This document shows positions 27,583 to 35,661 of a stretch of 64,000 nucleotides of DNA, piece by piece. The notes below the pieces were generated by a model. The model did no database searches, was not told the DNA's origin, and saw nothing but the letters and a program-made list of their open reading frames with translations. This DNA is from Caballeronia concitans. Its GTDB lineage: Bacteria > Pseudomonadota > Gammaproteobacteria > Burkholderiales > Burkholderiaceae. Position 1 is the stretch's first letter. Each line of letters begins with the position of its first letter. Where the stretch lies: positions 62,001 to 126,000 of the forward strand of contig NZ_FCNV02000005.1 of assembly GCF_001544615.1 (NCBI RefSeq), in the 5' to 3' direction. Position numbers and translations under genes: made by a program.

Positions 27583-28359
27583 TCACGTCACGTCGAGTTC
27601 GGCGGCCGGCTCGACTGGACGCACGGCTTCCTTCGGTAACGCCTTCTCGTTGCGGCGCAGGCGATTCACCTGCGCCAGCCCGAGCGACAGGCCCGGATCG
27701 AGGTAATGAATGACGAGACTGCGGCGCTCGCCCTGCAGCACGTCCAGGTTGCAGTGCTGCATCAGAAAGCCGTTGAACACATACACGCTGCCTGCCGTGC
27801 CCCGGATGCGGTAACACTGGCCGCGCTCCAGATGACGTTGCGTGCGCGCCGCGCGAAGCGGAAAGGGCAGCGCGCGCTCGCCCCATTGCACGCTCTTGCG
27901 CAGGACGTTGTCGCGGCGTCGCGGAATGCCGCGCGGCTTCGGATAGACGATGAGATCGCCGCTGCGGTCAGCATCGCTTGCCGTTTGCAGCACGATCACG
28001 AGCGTGAGCACGTGCGAATCGAAATGTCGGCAATGACTGCCCGATGGCGACGCGCTGCTTCCCACGCGCAGACCGAACCACGGCCCCACGGTGCCGTCCA
28101 CATGCATCGTCGACGACAGCCAGTTGGACGCGGTGCGTACCGCCTCGCTCTCCAGTTCCCGAAACGCGACGTCGTCGCGCAACGTCCGCACGATGTCCTT
28201 CGCGTAACCGAAAAACTGCTCGTGATCCGGCGTCGCAACATAGGCGGCGTCGAGATGGCGGTTGATGGCTTCGAGCGTCGGCTGCGATACCATCGATTCG
28301 AAAATCGCGATACCTCCTCGCGATGCCTGCGTCAGTGCGGCACGGTCCTGTGCATTCAT
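27583..28359 (-). CDS. probable 2OG-Fe(II) oxygenase
   Basis: A 258-residue protein that fits the 2-oxoglutarate/Fe(II) dioxygenase pattern: iron ligands His112-x-Asp114 (RHFDSH), distal His202 (LMQHCNLDV) and Arg212/Arg213 ten to eleven residues later, where the 2OG carboxylate is bound. The jelly-roll strands around GDLIVYP and GSVYVFNG agree. This is pattern-based; I cannot name a closer subfamily. The substrate could be a small molecule or a protein side chain. It is divergent from the exopolysaccharide genes across a 553-bp intergenic region, the only positional hint. Confidence 0.6.
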   Translation of the reverse strand: MNAQDRAALTQASRGGIAIFESMVSQPTLEAINRHLDAAYVATPDHEQFFGYAKDIVRTLRDDVAFRELESEAVRTASNWLSSTMHVDGTVGPWFGLRVGSSASPSGSHCRHFDSHVLTLVIVLQTASDADRSGDLIVYPKPRGIPRRRDNVLRKSVQWGERALPFPLRAARTQRHLERGQCYRIRGTAGSVYVFNGFLMQHCNLDVLQGERRSLVIHYLDPGLSLGLAQVNRLRRNEKALPKEAVRPVEPAAELDVT

Positions 28360-28912
28360 AAAGCGCTCTCGGAAACGACGGGATAAACGGCGATTCGCTT
28401 ACGCGCGAGACTCGATTCGAAGGCGCATGCGAAGGCGGCCGGGTCGGGCGTCGAAATGAATCGATGCGCGTTCGTGCATGACGTGCGCCGTGTTGTCCAC
28501 GCGTGCCTTCCGGTCTTGCGGCACATTTGTTCTGCAATCCTATGCGTGACCATCGAGCCGAAATGTACGACGACCCACGCATGTGCGTTTCGTCACGCCG
28601 GCATGGTGCAAACACCGATTCCTGCTCGCTGAGCGCGGCGTATGTGCGCTGCCGCTCGTAGCGCCGATCGTGCGCATAAGCCGCGGTTTCCATATGCGCG
28701 CAAGCCGACACAGCGCAAGCGAACATGGGTCCGCGCCGGACGAGATTCGTGCGTATGCGCACGGATCACCGTGAACCGCATAGGTAAATTTGCGGGAACG
28801 GGGATGAGCCTGGCCAGGTTCGTCGGCAGTCACCCGAGCGTGCAAACAACAAGAGGCGGTCGATGCTTGCATTTCGCAAACGACGGCGCCCAACGACATG
28901 CGACGGTAATCA
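28360..28912. other. 553-bp divergent region upstream of exopolysaccharide genes
   Basis: Non-coding by composition on both strands, and unusually long for this window. It contains repeated TATG(T)GCGC-like words in both orientations (28641-28649, 28671-28678, 28693-28702, 28753-28762). It also has a hairpin CGTGCG-TATG-CGCACG at 28748-28763 and a 10-bp palindrome CCTGGCCAGG at 28809-28818. These make it a likely regulatory region for the polysaccharide operon and the divergent oxygenase gene. No sigma-54 promoter with proper spacing was found. Confidence 0.5.
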
Positions 28913-30253
28913 ATGAACACGGTATCGAACAGGGCTTCGCTCGAAGACAGGCTGTGGGTGGCGACTTTCATCGCCGCCGTGGGCAGCGACGTGCTCTCGG
29001 GTGTCGTCCGCTATTACACCTCGATGATAGGCGTGCCGCAGGCCGCCTATCTTCCCAAGGCGCTGATGTTCGCGTGGGTGCTGTACACGCTCCTGCGGCG
29101 GCCCAAGGCGACCCATGCGTTCATCGCGTTCTACATGCTCGCGGAGTCGTGCGTTTCGCTTTCGCATGGCGTGGCGCCCGAAGCGGTCGGCTTCTGGCTA
29201 TGGACCGTCATGCCGATGCTCTTCGCGCTCACCGCTTCGCCGCAAGCGCTCATGATGCTGAACGGGCGCGCGGCGACGACGGCATTCGCGGTGCTCGCCG
29301 CGCTGTGCGGCATCGGCATCCTGGCCAATACCTTCATGCCGATGCCCTGGGTCGGCGTGAGCGTGTCGGTCGGCGGCCATAACGTGCGAGCCGCGGTGGC
29401 GTCGTATGTGGGCATGGCGTCGCGGCTGTCGGGATTCGGACGCGACAGCGCATCGACGGGACTGATGGCCGGCCTGCTCACCACGTGGCTGCTCATGCGC
29501 ACGCCCAAGCGCTGGATGCAGTGCGCGTTGCTCGTCGCCGCGGGCGCGGCCATTCACGCGACGACCAACAAGACGGCGCCCGTGTCGCTCGCGCTCGTCG
29601 TCGCGGTGCATTGCCTTTTCTCGACGATGACCTTCAAGCGCGCGTCCCTGTGCGCGGCGGCCTTCGCCGTCGTGTTTCCGCTCGCTTCGTTCGTCGCCGA
29701 GTTGATGTTCAATCTTTCCGGCACCGGTTTCACGACGCTCGCTTCGTTCCAGGACCGCATGTTCAATACGTGGCCGATCCTGCTCGAAGGGCTGCTGAAA
29801 GATAACCGTATTTGGCTCGGGCTCGGGCCGGGCGGCTTCGGATCGGCGACGACGTATTACGAGAGCGCGTTCGGCTTCAACGTCGCGTATGCGGACAACA
29901 CGGTGCTCTATGCCCTCGCGAACTTCGGCTTCTTCGGCGCGGTGCTGCTCGTGGGATTCTTCGTGCGGCTGATGGTGCGCGCCGAGGCCAACGACCGGCC
30001 GTCGTGGGCGATGCTGCTGTTCCTGCTCTTCGCGTCTGCGACGACCGACATCTGCGAATCGATCGGCTGCCTGCTGTTCCTGGGCATCACGATCAGCTAT
30101 CTGCGCGAGAACGCGACGCTCACGCAACCGCATATCTGGCGCATGCCGACGCGCTTCATGCCGGCCGGATGGCGCGCGCGAAACATGGGCACGCCGGGCA
30201 CGACGGCCATGACGGTCATCGATACCCAGCACGACGGCCTGCGGGGTCTCTGA
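28913..30253 (+). CDS. O-antigen ligase/Wzy-like polysaccharide polymerase
   Basis: A 446-residue polytopic membrane protein with about ten to twelve helices and one larger periplasmic loop (about residues 260-330). That loop holds SFQDRMFNTWPILLEG and WLGLGPGGFGSA, a pattern of Wzy_C/O-antigen ligase-like proteins in which a loop Arg and His/Gly-rich turn contact the glycan. It probably polymerises or ligates exopolysaccharide repeat units at the periplasmic face. The next gene starts 4 nt after the stop, giving an operon with the glycosidase and the tyrosine kinase. Related proteins occur as PslJ in the Pseudomonas Psl cluster. Confidence 0.75.
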   Translation: MNTVSNRASLEDRLWVATFIAAVGSDVLSGVVRYYTSMIGVPQAAYLPKALMFAWVLYTLLRRPKATHAFIAFYMLAESCVSLSHGVAPEAVGFWLWTVMPMLFALTASPQALMMLNGRAATTAFAVLAALCGIGILANTFMPMPWVGVSVSVGGHNVRAAVASYVGMASRLSGFGRDSASTGLMAGLLTTWLLMRTPKRWMQCALLVAAGAAIHATTNKTAPVSLALVVAVHCLFSTMTFKRASLCAAAFAVVFPLASFVAELMFNLSGTGFTTLASFQDRMFNTWPILLEGLLKDNRIWLGLGPGGFGSATTYYESAFGFNVAYADNTVLYALANFGFFGAVLLVGFFVRLMVRAEANDRPSWAMLLFLLFASATTDICESIGCLLFLGITISYLRENATLTQPHIWRMPTRFMPAGWRARNMGTPGTTAMTVIDTQHDGLRGL

Positions 30254-30257
30254 CGCC

Positions 30258-31565
30258 ATGCGAACGAGCGGCACCTTCAGGCGGCGGCTGACCGTGGCCG
30301 CGTTGCTCGCAATGTGCGGCGCGATGCTGCCCGCATCGGCGACGCCGACCATCGCGCTCGACGGCTCCGCGTCGTCGCTCGAGCGTGCGTATGTCGCGGC
30401 GCCGTCGTTTGCATCGGCGAGGGCGAACACGGGCGTGGCGATCCACCAGATCGGCGATACGAAGCTGCTCGACGCCGTGAAGGACGTCGGCTTCTCGTTC
30501 GTGCGCACCGACCTGTTCTGGGAAGCCGTGCAGGCGCCGGATGGCTGGCACTTCGCGGGCTTCGACGGTCTCGTGAACAACCTGCGTGCTCGCGGCCTCG
30601 GCGCGCTTTTCATCCTCGGCTACAAGCATTACGCGTATAGCCCGAATCAGCCGCCGACGTCCCCGCCGCAGCTCGCCGCGTTTCGCACGTATGTCTATCA
30701 GGCCGCATGGCGTTATCGCGATGCGCCGGTGCGCTTCGAAGTCTGGAACGAGCAGGACCACAAGGATTACTGGCTCGCGACGCCATCGCCATCGGCGTAT
30801 CGCGCGCTGCTGGAGAGCGCCGTGAAAGCGGCGCGCTCGGCGAATCCCAATGTCGTCATTGCGACGGGCGGCGTGCAGCAGGTCGATCGCGGATTCATTC
30901 GCGCGGTCGGCGACATCAGCGCGACGCAAACCGGCCCCGATGCCGTGAGCGTGCATCCGTATCGGCAAGAGGAGCCGGAGACCGTGCTCGCCGACTATCG
31001 CGAGTTGCGTCACGACTTGTCGGGCTATGCGAAACGTCCGCAAGTGTGGGCAACCGAATGGTCATATCCGAGCGTCGGATATCACTATGTAGCCGATATC
31101 GGCAATGGTCATTCGAGCGAAGCGCGCGCACGGCAGGCGAACCATGCGGTGCGCCTGCTGCTGATGAACTGGATCGCGCAAGTCGGGCTGACGTCGTATT
31201 ACGACATGCGCAACGACGGCACCGACCCGAAGGAGATGGAACACAACTTCGGTCTGCTCGATGCGGCGAACGGCAAGCTGCCCGCGTATCACGCCGTGAA
31301 GCATCTCTTCGCATTCACGGCCAACGCGAAAAATGCGCGGTATTTCATCGACGACAAAGAGCAAACGGTGGTGCTCAAGCTCGGAGACGCGCGTCGCACC
31401 AAGTATGTCGTCTGGTGCTATGGCGCGGGCAATGTCATGAATCTCGATGTATCGCGCTTACCGGCCGGCGCGGTCATCACGGATGTGTACGGTGCGCGGC
31501 GCAACGAGCGCAACGTGCTGGCAGTCACTGAAGCGCAGGGACCGGTGTTCATCACGGTCGATTAA
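30258..31565 (+). CDS. exported PslG-like glycoside hydrolase
   Basis: A 435-residue (beta/alpha)8 glycosidase of clan GH-A, closest in pattern to GH39 PslG. There is a signal peptide (about 1-28, MLPASA), then the barrel. The acid/base Glu165 is in VWNEQDHKD and the putative nucleophile Glu267 in WATEWSYP; VSVHPYRQEE lies between. A small beta domain follows (KTKYVVWCYG region). PslG is an endo-glycosidase encoded within the Psl exopolysaccharide cluster; a similar role in trimming or releasing nascent polymer is likely here. It is flanked by the polymerase-like gene (4 nt) and the Wzc-like kinase (88 nt). Confidence 0.8.
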   Translation: MRTSGTFRRRLTVAALLAMCGAMLPASATPTIALDGSASSLERAYVAAPSFASARANTGVAIHQIGDTKLLDAVKDVGFSFVRTDLFWEAVQAPDGWHFAGFDGLVNNLRARGLGALFILGYKHYAYSPNQPPTSPPQLAAFRTYVYQAAWRYRDAPVRFEVWNEQDHKDYWLATPSPSAYRALLESAVKAARSANPNVVIATGGVQQVDRGFIRAVGDISATQTGPDAVSVHPYRQEEPETVLADYRELRHDLSGYAKRPQVWATEWSYPSVGYHYVADIGNGHSSEARARQANHAVRLLLMNWIAQVGLTSYYDMRNDGTDPKEMEHNFGLLDAANGKLPAYHAVKHLFAFTANAKNARYFIDDKEQTVVLKLGDARRTKYVVWCYGAGNVMNLDVSRLPAGAVITDVYGARRNERNVLAVTEAQGPVFITVD

Positions 31566-31600
31566 AAGCGTCAAACGGCGTGCACGAGGGAACGCGCCGT

Positions 31601-31618
31601 CGTCGGTTGCGACCGACG
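31601..31618 (+). promoter_or_regulatory. hairpin before the tyrosine-kinase gene
   Basis: Perfect 7-bp stem CGTCGGT/ACCGACG with a TGCG loop, followed within 10 nt by T-rich sequence (TCTTTTATTTCTTTG). It lies in the 88-nt gap between the glycosidase and wzc-like genes and could attenuate transcription into the kinase gene or stabilise the upstream message. Confidence 0.4.
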
Positions 31619-31653
31619 TCTCAGGTCTTTTATTTCTTTGTTAGGGATATAAC

Positions 31654-34023
31654 ATGCTTTCATATAACATGCGCCCCGTCATGACGCCTGTACCGCAACG
31701 CGGCGACGGCCTGGCCGACTTGTGGCGCAGCGTCGTGCGGCACAAGACCTTGCTGGGCGCTGTCACCGGAACGTGTTGCGCAGCGGGCGTGCTCTACGTG
31801 CTGCTCGCCACGCCGCAATACCGCGCCGAAGCGCTGTTGCGCGTGCAAAGCAAGGCAGGCACGTCGATCAGCGCGCTGTCCGACGTCTCCGGCTCCATGG
31901 CCGCCGACGCTTCCGCCAGCGATGAAAGCGATGTGCTCACTTCACGTTCGGTCGTGAGCGCGGCGATCGCGGCGACGGGCGCGGAGACCGTCGTCGAGAC
32001 CCAAAGCCACTTCCCGCTGATCGGCAATTACCTGGCCTCGCGCCACGCAACCGACAACGAACTCGCGCCCGCGCTGTTCGGACTCGATCAATACGCATGG
32101 GGCGGCGAGCGTCTCAAGCCCGGCGTCTTCACGGTGCCCGAGGCCGCGCTGAAAGCGAAGTTCCATGTGGTCGCGGGGCAGGGCGGACGCTGGACACTGT
32201 ACGACAAGGACGACAACGCGCTCGCGCAAGGGCGCGTCGGCGAAACGGTGCCGTTCCAGGTCGATACGCCCGAAGGGCGCGCGCCCGGCGAACTGCGCAT
32301 CGACATGTTGCGCGCGCGTCCCGGCGTGAGCTTCGAGCTGCGCAAATACTCGCAGCAGACGACTTTCGACAACGTGCTCGCGCGTCTGCGTACGGCCATT
32401 CCGCCGCGTGATTCGACGTTGCGCGATCCGGCGCTGATCCGTCTCAGCTATCAGGCCGAATCGCCGCTGGTCGCGCAGGGGATGGTCAACGCGATCATCA
32501 AGACCTATCAGGAACGCGATGTCGAGCGCCGCGCCGCGCAAGCGCAGACGAGCCTCGGCTTCCTGAAGAAGCGCCTGCCCGCGCTGAAGAGCGATCTGGA
32601 GGCCGCGGAAAACCGCCTGAACACGTTCCGCACGCAGACCGGCACCGTCGATATCGCGCAGCAGAACACCGCGCTCATCACGCGCATGAGCCGCCTCGAG
32701 GAGCAGCAGACGAACTTGCAGCTCGCGCTCGATGCCGCGCAGCATCGGTTTCAGCCGGGCAACGAGAACTATCAGAGCGCGCTCACGCAGCTCAATCAGG
32801 TGAAGCATGAGATCGCGGAGACGTCGAAGATCGCGTCGAACCTGCCGACGGTGCAGCGGCAATATGTTGAACTCGCACGCGATGTCGCCGTCACGACGCA
32901 GCTATATACGAGCGTGCTGACCAACGCGCAGCAGCTCGAAGTCGCCGCCGCCAGCACGCCGCCGGGCATTGCCGTGGTCGATTGGGCGGTCGCGCCGGAG
33001 AAGCAGTCGTGGCCGCGCGGATGGATCGTGTTGCTCGGCTCCATCTTCGGCGGCCTGTTCGTGAGCACGGTGTCGATCTATCTGATCGCGTTGAATCGCA
33101 AGGAACTTCGGAGTCCGGAGGAAATCGATCACTTCTCGCAGCTGCCGCGCCTTGCCGTGATCGCCCGTTCGACCGCGCAACTGAAGCAGGACGTGCGCGC
33201 GCTCACGCACAACGCCGCGCCCGCCAAACTGCTTGCGATGACGAGCCCGACCGATCCGAGCATCGAAGCGCTGCGGTCTCTGCGCAGCAGCGTGCGTGCG
33301 ATGCTGAGCGGCGCGCCGGTCCCGATGAATCATCTGGGCCTGGGCGGCATGAACCCGTTCAATCAGATCAACGGCATGCCGTTCAACGGCACCACGACCG
33401 TGATGAATCCGTCGTATGTCGCGGATGCGAACCAGCCGGGCGGCAAGGTGATTCTCTTCACCGGCCCGACGCAGGGCGTGGGCAAGAGCTTCGTGTCGTC
33501 GAACTTCGCGTATCTGCTGGCTGAAACGCGCGCATCCGTGTTGCTGATCGACGCCGACATGCGCCAAGGGCGGCTGCGTCATCTCGTCGATGGCCGCACC
33601 GGGCCGGGTCTCGCCGAAGTGCTGGAAGGCACGGCGCGCGTCGACGAAGCGATCGTGCCGCTCGGCAATGGCGGGCTGTCGATCATGGATGCGGGCGCGG
33701 CGTATCCGGAGAACCCGGCGGAGCTGCTCGGCCGTCCGGCGTTCCAGGAGACGCTCACGATGCTGCGCGACATCTACGACTACATCGTGATCGATTCGCC
33801 GCCGGTGCTGCCCGTCAGCGACGCGCTGTCCATCGCCATGCAGAACTGCGACCTCGTGCTGCTCGTGTCGCGTGCGGATCGCACGGGCGCGCGGCAACTG
33901 GAGGAAACCTTGCGCCGCCTGGAGAACGTGGGCGCGAAGGTCGGCGGGCACGTGTTCAACGGCTTCGCGCCGGGACGCTACGGTGCGCGCGAGGAATACG
34001 GGTTCAGGGCCGTGGCGCGTTAA
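31654..34023 (+). CDS. Wzc-like polysaccharide co-polymerase and tyrosine autokinase
   Basis: A 789-residue inner-membrane protein controlling exopolysaccharide chain length and export. TM1 lies at about 33-52, followed by a Wzz domain, a periplasmic coiled coil (about 290-430) with GNVR region, and TM2 at about 457-479. The cytoplasmic BY-kinase domain has Walker A GPTQGVGKS (604-612), Walker A' LLIDADMR and Walker B VIDSPP. The C-terminal tail has only two Tyr (GRYGAREEYGF), few for a Tyr cluster. A Met/Asn/Gly-rich insert of about 45 residues (553-597) separates the linker from the nucleotide-binding core and is unusual. No Wza exporter, initiating transferase or phosphatase gene lies beside it. 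Confidence 0.9.
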   Translation: MLSYNMRPVMTPVPQRGDGLADLWRSVVRHKTLLGAVTGTCCAAGVLYVLLATPQYRAEALLRVQSKAGTSISALSDVSGSMAADASASDESDVLTSRSVVSAAIAATGAETVVETQSHFPLIGNYLASRHATDNELAPALFGLDQYAWGGERLKPGVFTVPEAALKAKFHVVAGQGGRWTLYDKDDNALAQGRVGETVPFQVDTPEGRAPGELRIDMLRARPGVSFELRKYSQQTTFDNVLARLRTAIPPRDSTLRDPALIRLSYQAESPLVAQGMVNAIIKTYQERDVERRAAQAQTSLGFLKKRLPALKSDLEAAENRLNTFRTQTGTVDIAQQNTALITRMSRLEEQQTNLQLALDAAQHRFQPGNENYQSALTQLNQVKHEIAETSKIASNLPTVQRQYVELARDVAVTTQLYTSVLTNAQQLEVAAASTPPGIAVVDWAVAPEKQSWPRGWIVLLGSIFGGLFVSTVSIYLIALNRKELRSPEEIDHFSQLPRLAVIARSTAQLKQDVRALTHNAAPAKLLAMTSPTDPSIEALRSLRSSVRAMLSGAPVPMNHLGLGGMNPFNQINGMPFNGTTTVMNPSYVADANQPGGKVILFTGPTQGVGKSFVSSNFAYLLAETRASVLLIDADMRQGRLRHLVDGRTGPGLAEVLEGTARVDEAIVPLGNGGLSIMDAGAAYPENPAELLGRPAFQETLTMLRDIYDYIVIDSPPVLPVSDALSIAMQNCDLVLLVSRADRTGARQLEETLRRLENVGAKVGGHVFNGFAPGRYGAREEYGFRAVAR

Positions 34024-34056
34024 GCGGTAAGCAATAAACGATAAGCGGTGATCGGG

Positions 34057-34090
34057 AAGGGCGGTCCGGCGGTTTCAGCGGACCGCCCTT
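34057..34090. terminator. bidirectional hairpin between convergent genes
   Basis: Perfect 12-bp stem AAGGGCGGTCCG/CGGACCGCCCTT with a 10-nt loop between the wzc-like stop and the leftward GT9-like stop, whose TGA it touches. No T tract follows, but the stem is long enough to end or protect both transcripts. Confidence 0.6.
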
Positions 34091-35466
34091 CACACGTCTG
34101 CGTGCAACATCCGCTGCAACGTGGCGACGACGTCGGTCCAGCCGCCCAGCTCCCGCGCCCGCACGAGCCGCATCGTCGGATACCACGGCGTCGACGTCGC
34201 CGCGCGTTCATAACGCCATTCGGCGACGTGATTCAGAAACATGTAGCTGCGCTTGCCGAGCGCGCCCGCGATATGGCTCAGCCCGCCATCGTTGCCGACG
34301 AACGCGTCCAGCCTGTCGATGACCGCCGCCGACTGGCCGAGCGTCAAGTCGAGGTCGAGCGTGGCGAAGCGGTCGAGATCCGCCGAGCGCGGATCGTTCA
34401 GCCAGCGCCGGCGTTCGAAGCCGCGCTGCATGATGACCCAGTAGATATCGCCCGGGCTATCGAATAGCGGGTCGAGATCGGGCAGACACAGACTGCGATT
34501 GGCAAAGTTATTCGCCGATTCGCACGACGACCAGAACACGCAGACGCAGCGCCGTCCACGCGCGCGCTGCCGGATGCGATCGACGACGGCATCGACGCTC
34601 GACGGATCGGCCGGTTCGATGTACCGGCGCGACGGCGCGTAGCCCAGCACGGGAAAGAGCGCGGTGAAGAGCGTGAACGGGTCGGTCCACATGGCGGTAT
34701 CGCCGGACGGAGCAGTGAAGCCGGCGTCGTGCATCGCGCGCGCAAGCTCGGCCTGCTCGGGCTGCGGCATCGAGAGGCGGAAGAGGCGGGTGTCGTACTG
34801 CACCTCGACGCCCATCGCTTCCAGTGCCGCGATATAGCGCGCCCAGTTGACCAGGTCGCCGTAGCCCGATGCGACCGGTTGAACGTGCAGGCGTGCGGGC
34901 AGGGCGCGCTGGCCGGTCCAGTATTGTTCCAGGTCGAGATGCGGAAAAAGCACACGACGCGCTTCGTTCGACGACCAATATCGATGCATCGCCGCGACGC
35001 CGTGCGCGATGCCGTCTCGCCGCATGACGCTGCGCGCCTGATGATGGCCGAGCACATATTGCGAATGCTCGTCGAGTCCTTCCGGCGTAAGGCTGATAAT
35101 CGGGTCGTCTTCACCGAGATAATGCCAGCCATATACGCGCCACAAATACGCGGCGATTGGTGCGGTGGCGGGTTTTCGGGCGAAATATTCAAGCGCCGCA
35201 AGTGCGATTTCCTTTAATCCGAGGTGCGCGCAAATGTCGCATAGACAATGAACGTGAAAAGCGAATATGTCGAATTCACGCGTGAGCTTGAAGCATATAT
35301 CGAGCGCCTTGAGAAACTGACCGGCTCGTAAATGCGTAACGGCGCGCCAATGCCAGTAATCGGCGGAGTGGCCGTCCGAAGCGAGGCGTTCATCGAGAAA
35401 ACGAAAACAATCTTCGATATTGCCTGCATAAAGCGCTGGATAAAGGTCGTCGTATTGCCCGATCAT
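34090..35466 (-). CDS. TPR plus GT9-like glycosyltransferase protein
   Basis: A 458-residue protein. The N-terminal 120 residues are helical repeats of TPR type (ADYWHWRAVTHLRAGQFLKALD). The C-terminal half resembles the ADP-heptose:LPS heptosyltransferase (GT9) C-terminal domain: DRLDAFVGNDGGLSHIAGAL followed by a Trp/Tyr-rich segment and VRARELGGWTDVVATL. The GNDGGLSH motif matches the donor-site GxDTGxxH-like loop with Asp kept. It may transfer a sugar to a protein or glycan; substrate unknown. Its 5' end has lower GC than the rest. It is convergent with the wzc-like gene. Confidence 0.65.
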   Translation of the reverse strand: MIGQYDDLYPALYAGNIEDCFRFLDERLASDGHSADYWHWRAVTHLRAGQFLKALDICFKLTREFDIFAFHVHCLCDICAHLGLKEIALAALEYFARKPATAPIAAYLWRVYGWHYLGEDDPIISLTPEGLDEHSQYVLGHHQARSVMRRDGIAHGVAAMHRYWSSNEARRVLFPHLDLEQYWTGQRALPARLHVQPVASGYGDLVNWARYIAALEAMGVEVQYDTRLFRLSMPQPEQAELARAMHDAGFTAPSGDTAMWTDPFTLFTALFPVLGYAPSRRYIEPADPSSVDAVVDRIRQRARGRRCVCVFWSSCESANNFANRSLCLPDLDPLFDSPGDIYWVIMQRGFERRRWLNDPRSADLDRFATLDLDLTLGQSAAVIDRLDAFVGNDGGLSHIAGALGKRSYMFLNHVAEWRYERAATSTPWYPTMRLVRARELGGWTDVVATLQRMLHADV

Positions 35467-35661
35467 GGTGTGATCCTGGAAAAGAATCGCTGCGCGCGAT
35501 GATGCGGGACTATGGCACGCTGATCGGAGAGTTGCACCTGCAGGATGGATCGCCGAAAAAATTTGACGATTATCGGATCATGCGCCTGACCGGGTGCCGG
35601 GCAGGGTGGTCGCGCATGGCTCAAGTGCGCCGGGCGGACGCCGCCACCGGAGGGCGCGTGT

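Noticed and set aside
28513-28537. Sigma-54-like GGCAC...TGCAA sequence upstream of the exopolysaccharide genes
   Set aside because: The GG and GC doublets are 12 nt apart, not the required 10.
28540-28971. Open frames across the region upstream of the polymerase-like gene
   Set aside because: Composition is not protein-like, frames overlap the neighbouring gene start, and no ribosome binding site was seen.
35512-35537. TGGCACG followed by TTGCA resembling a sigma-54 promoter
   Set aside because: Spacing between the doublets is 18 nt; no downstream rightward gene starts at the right distance.
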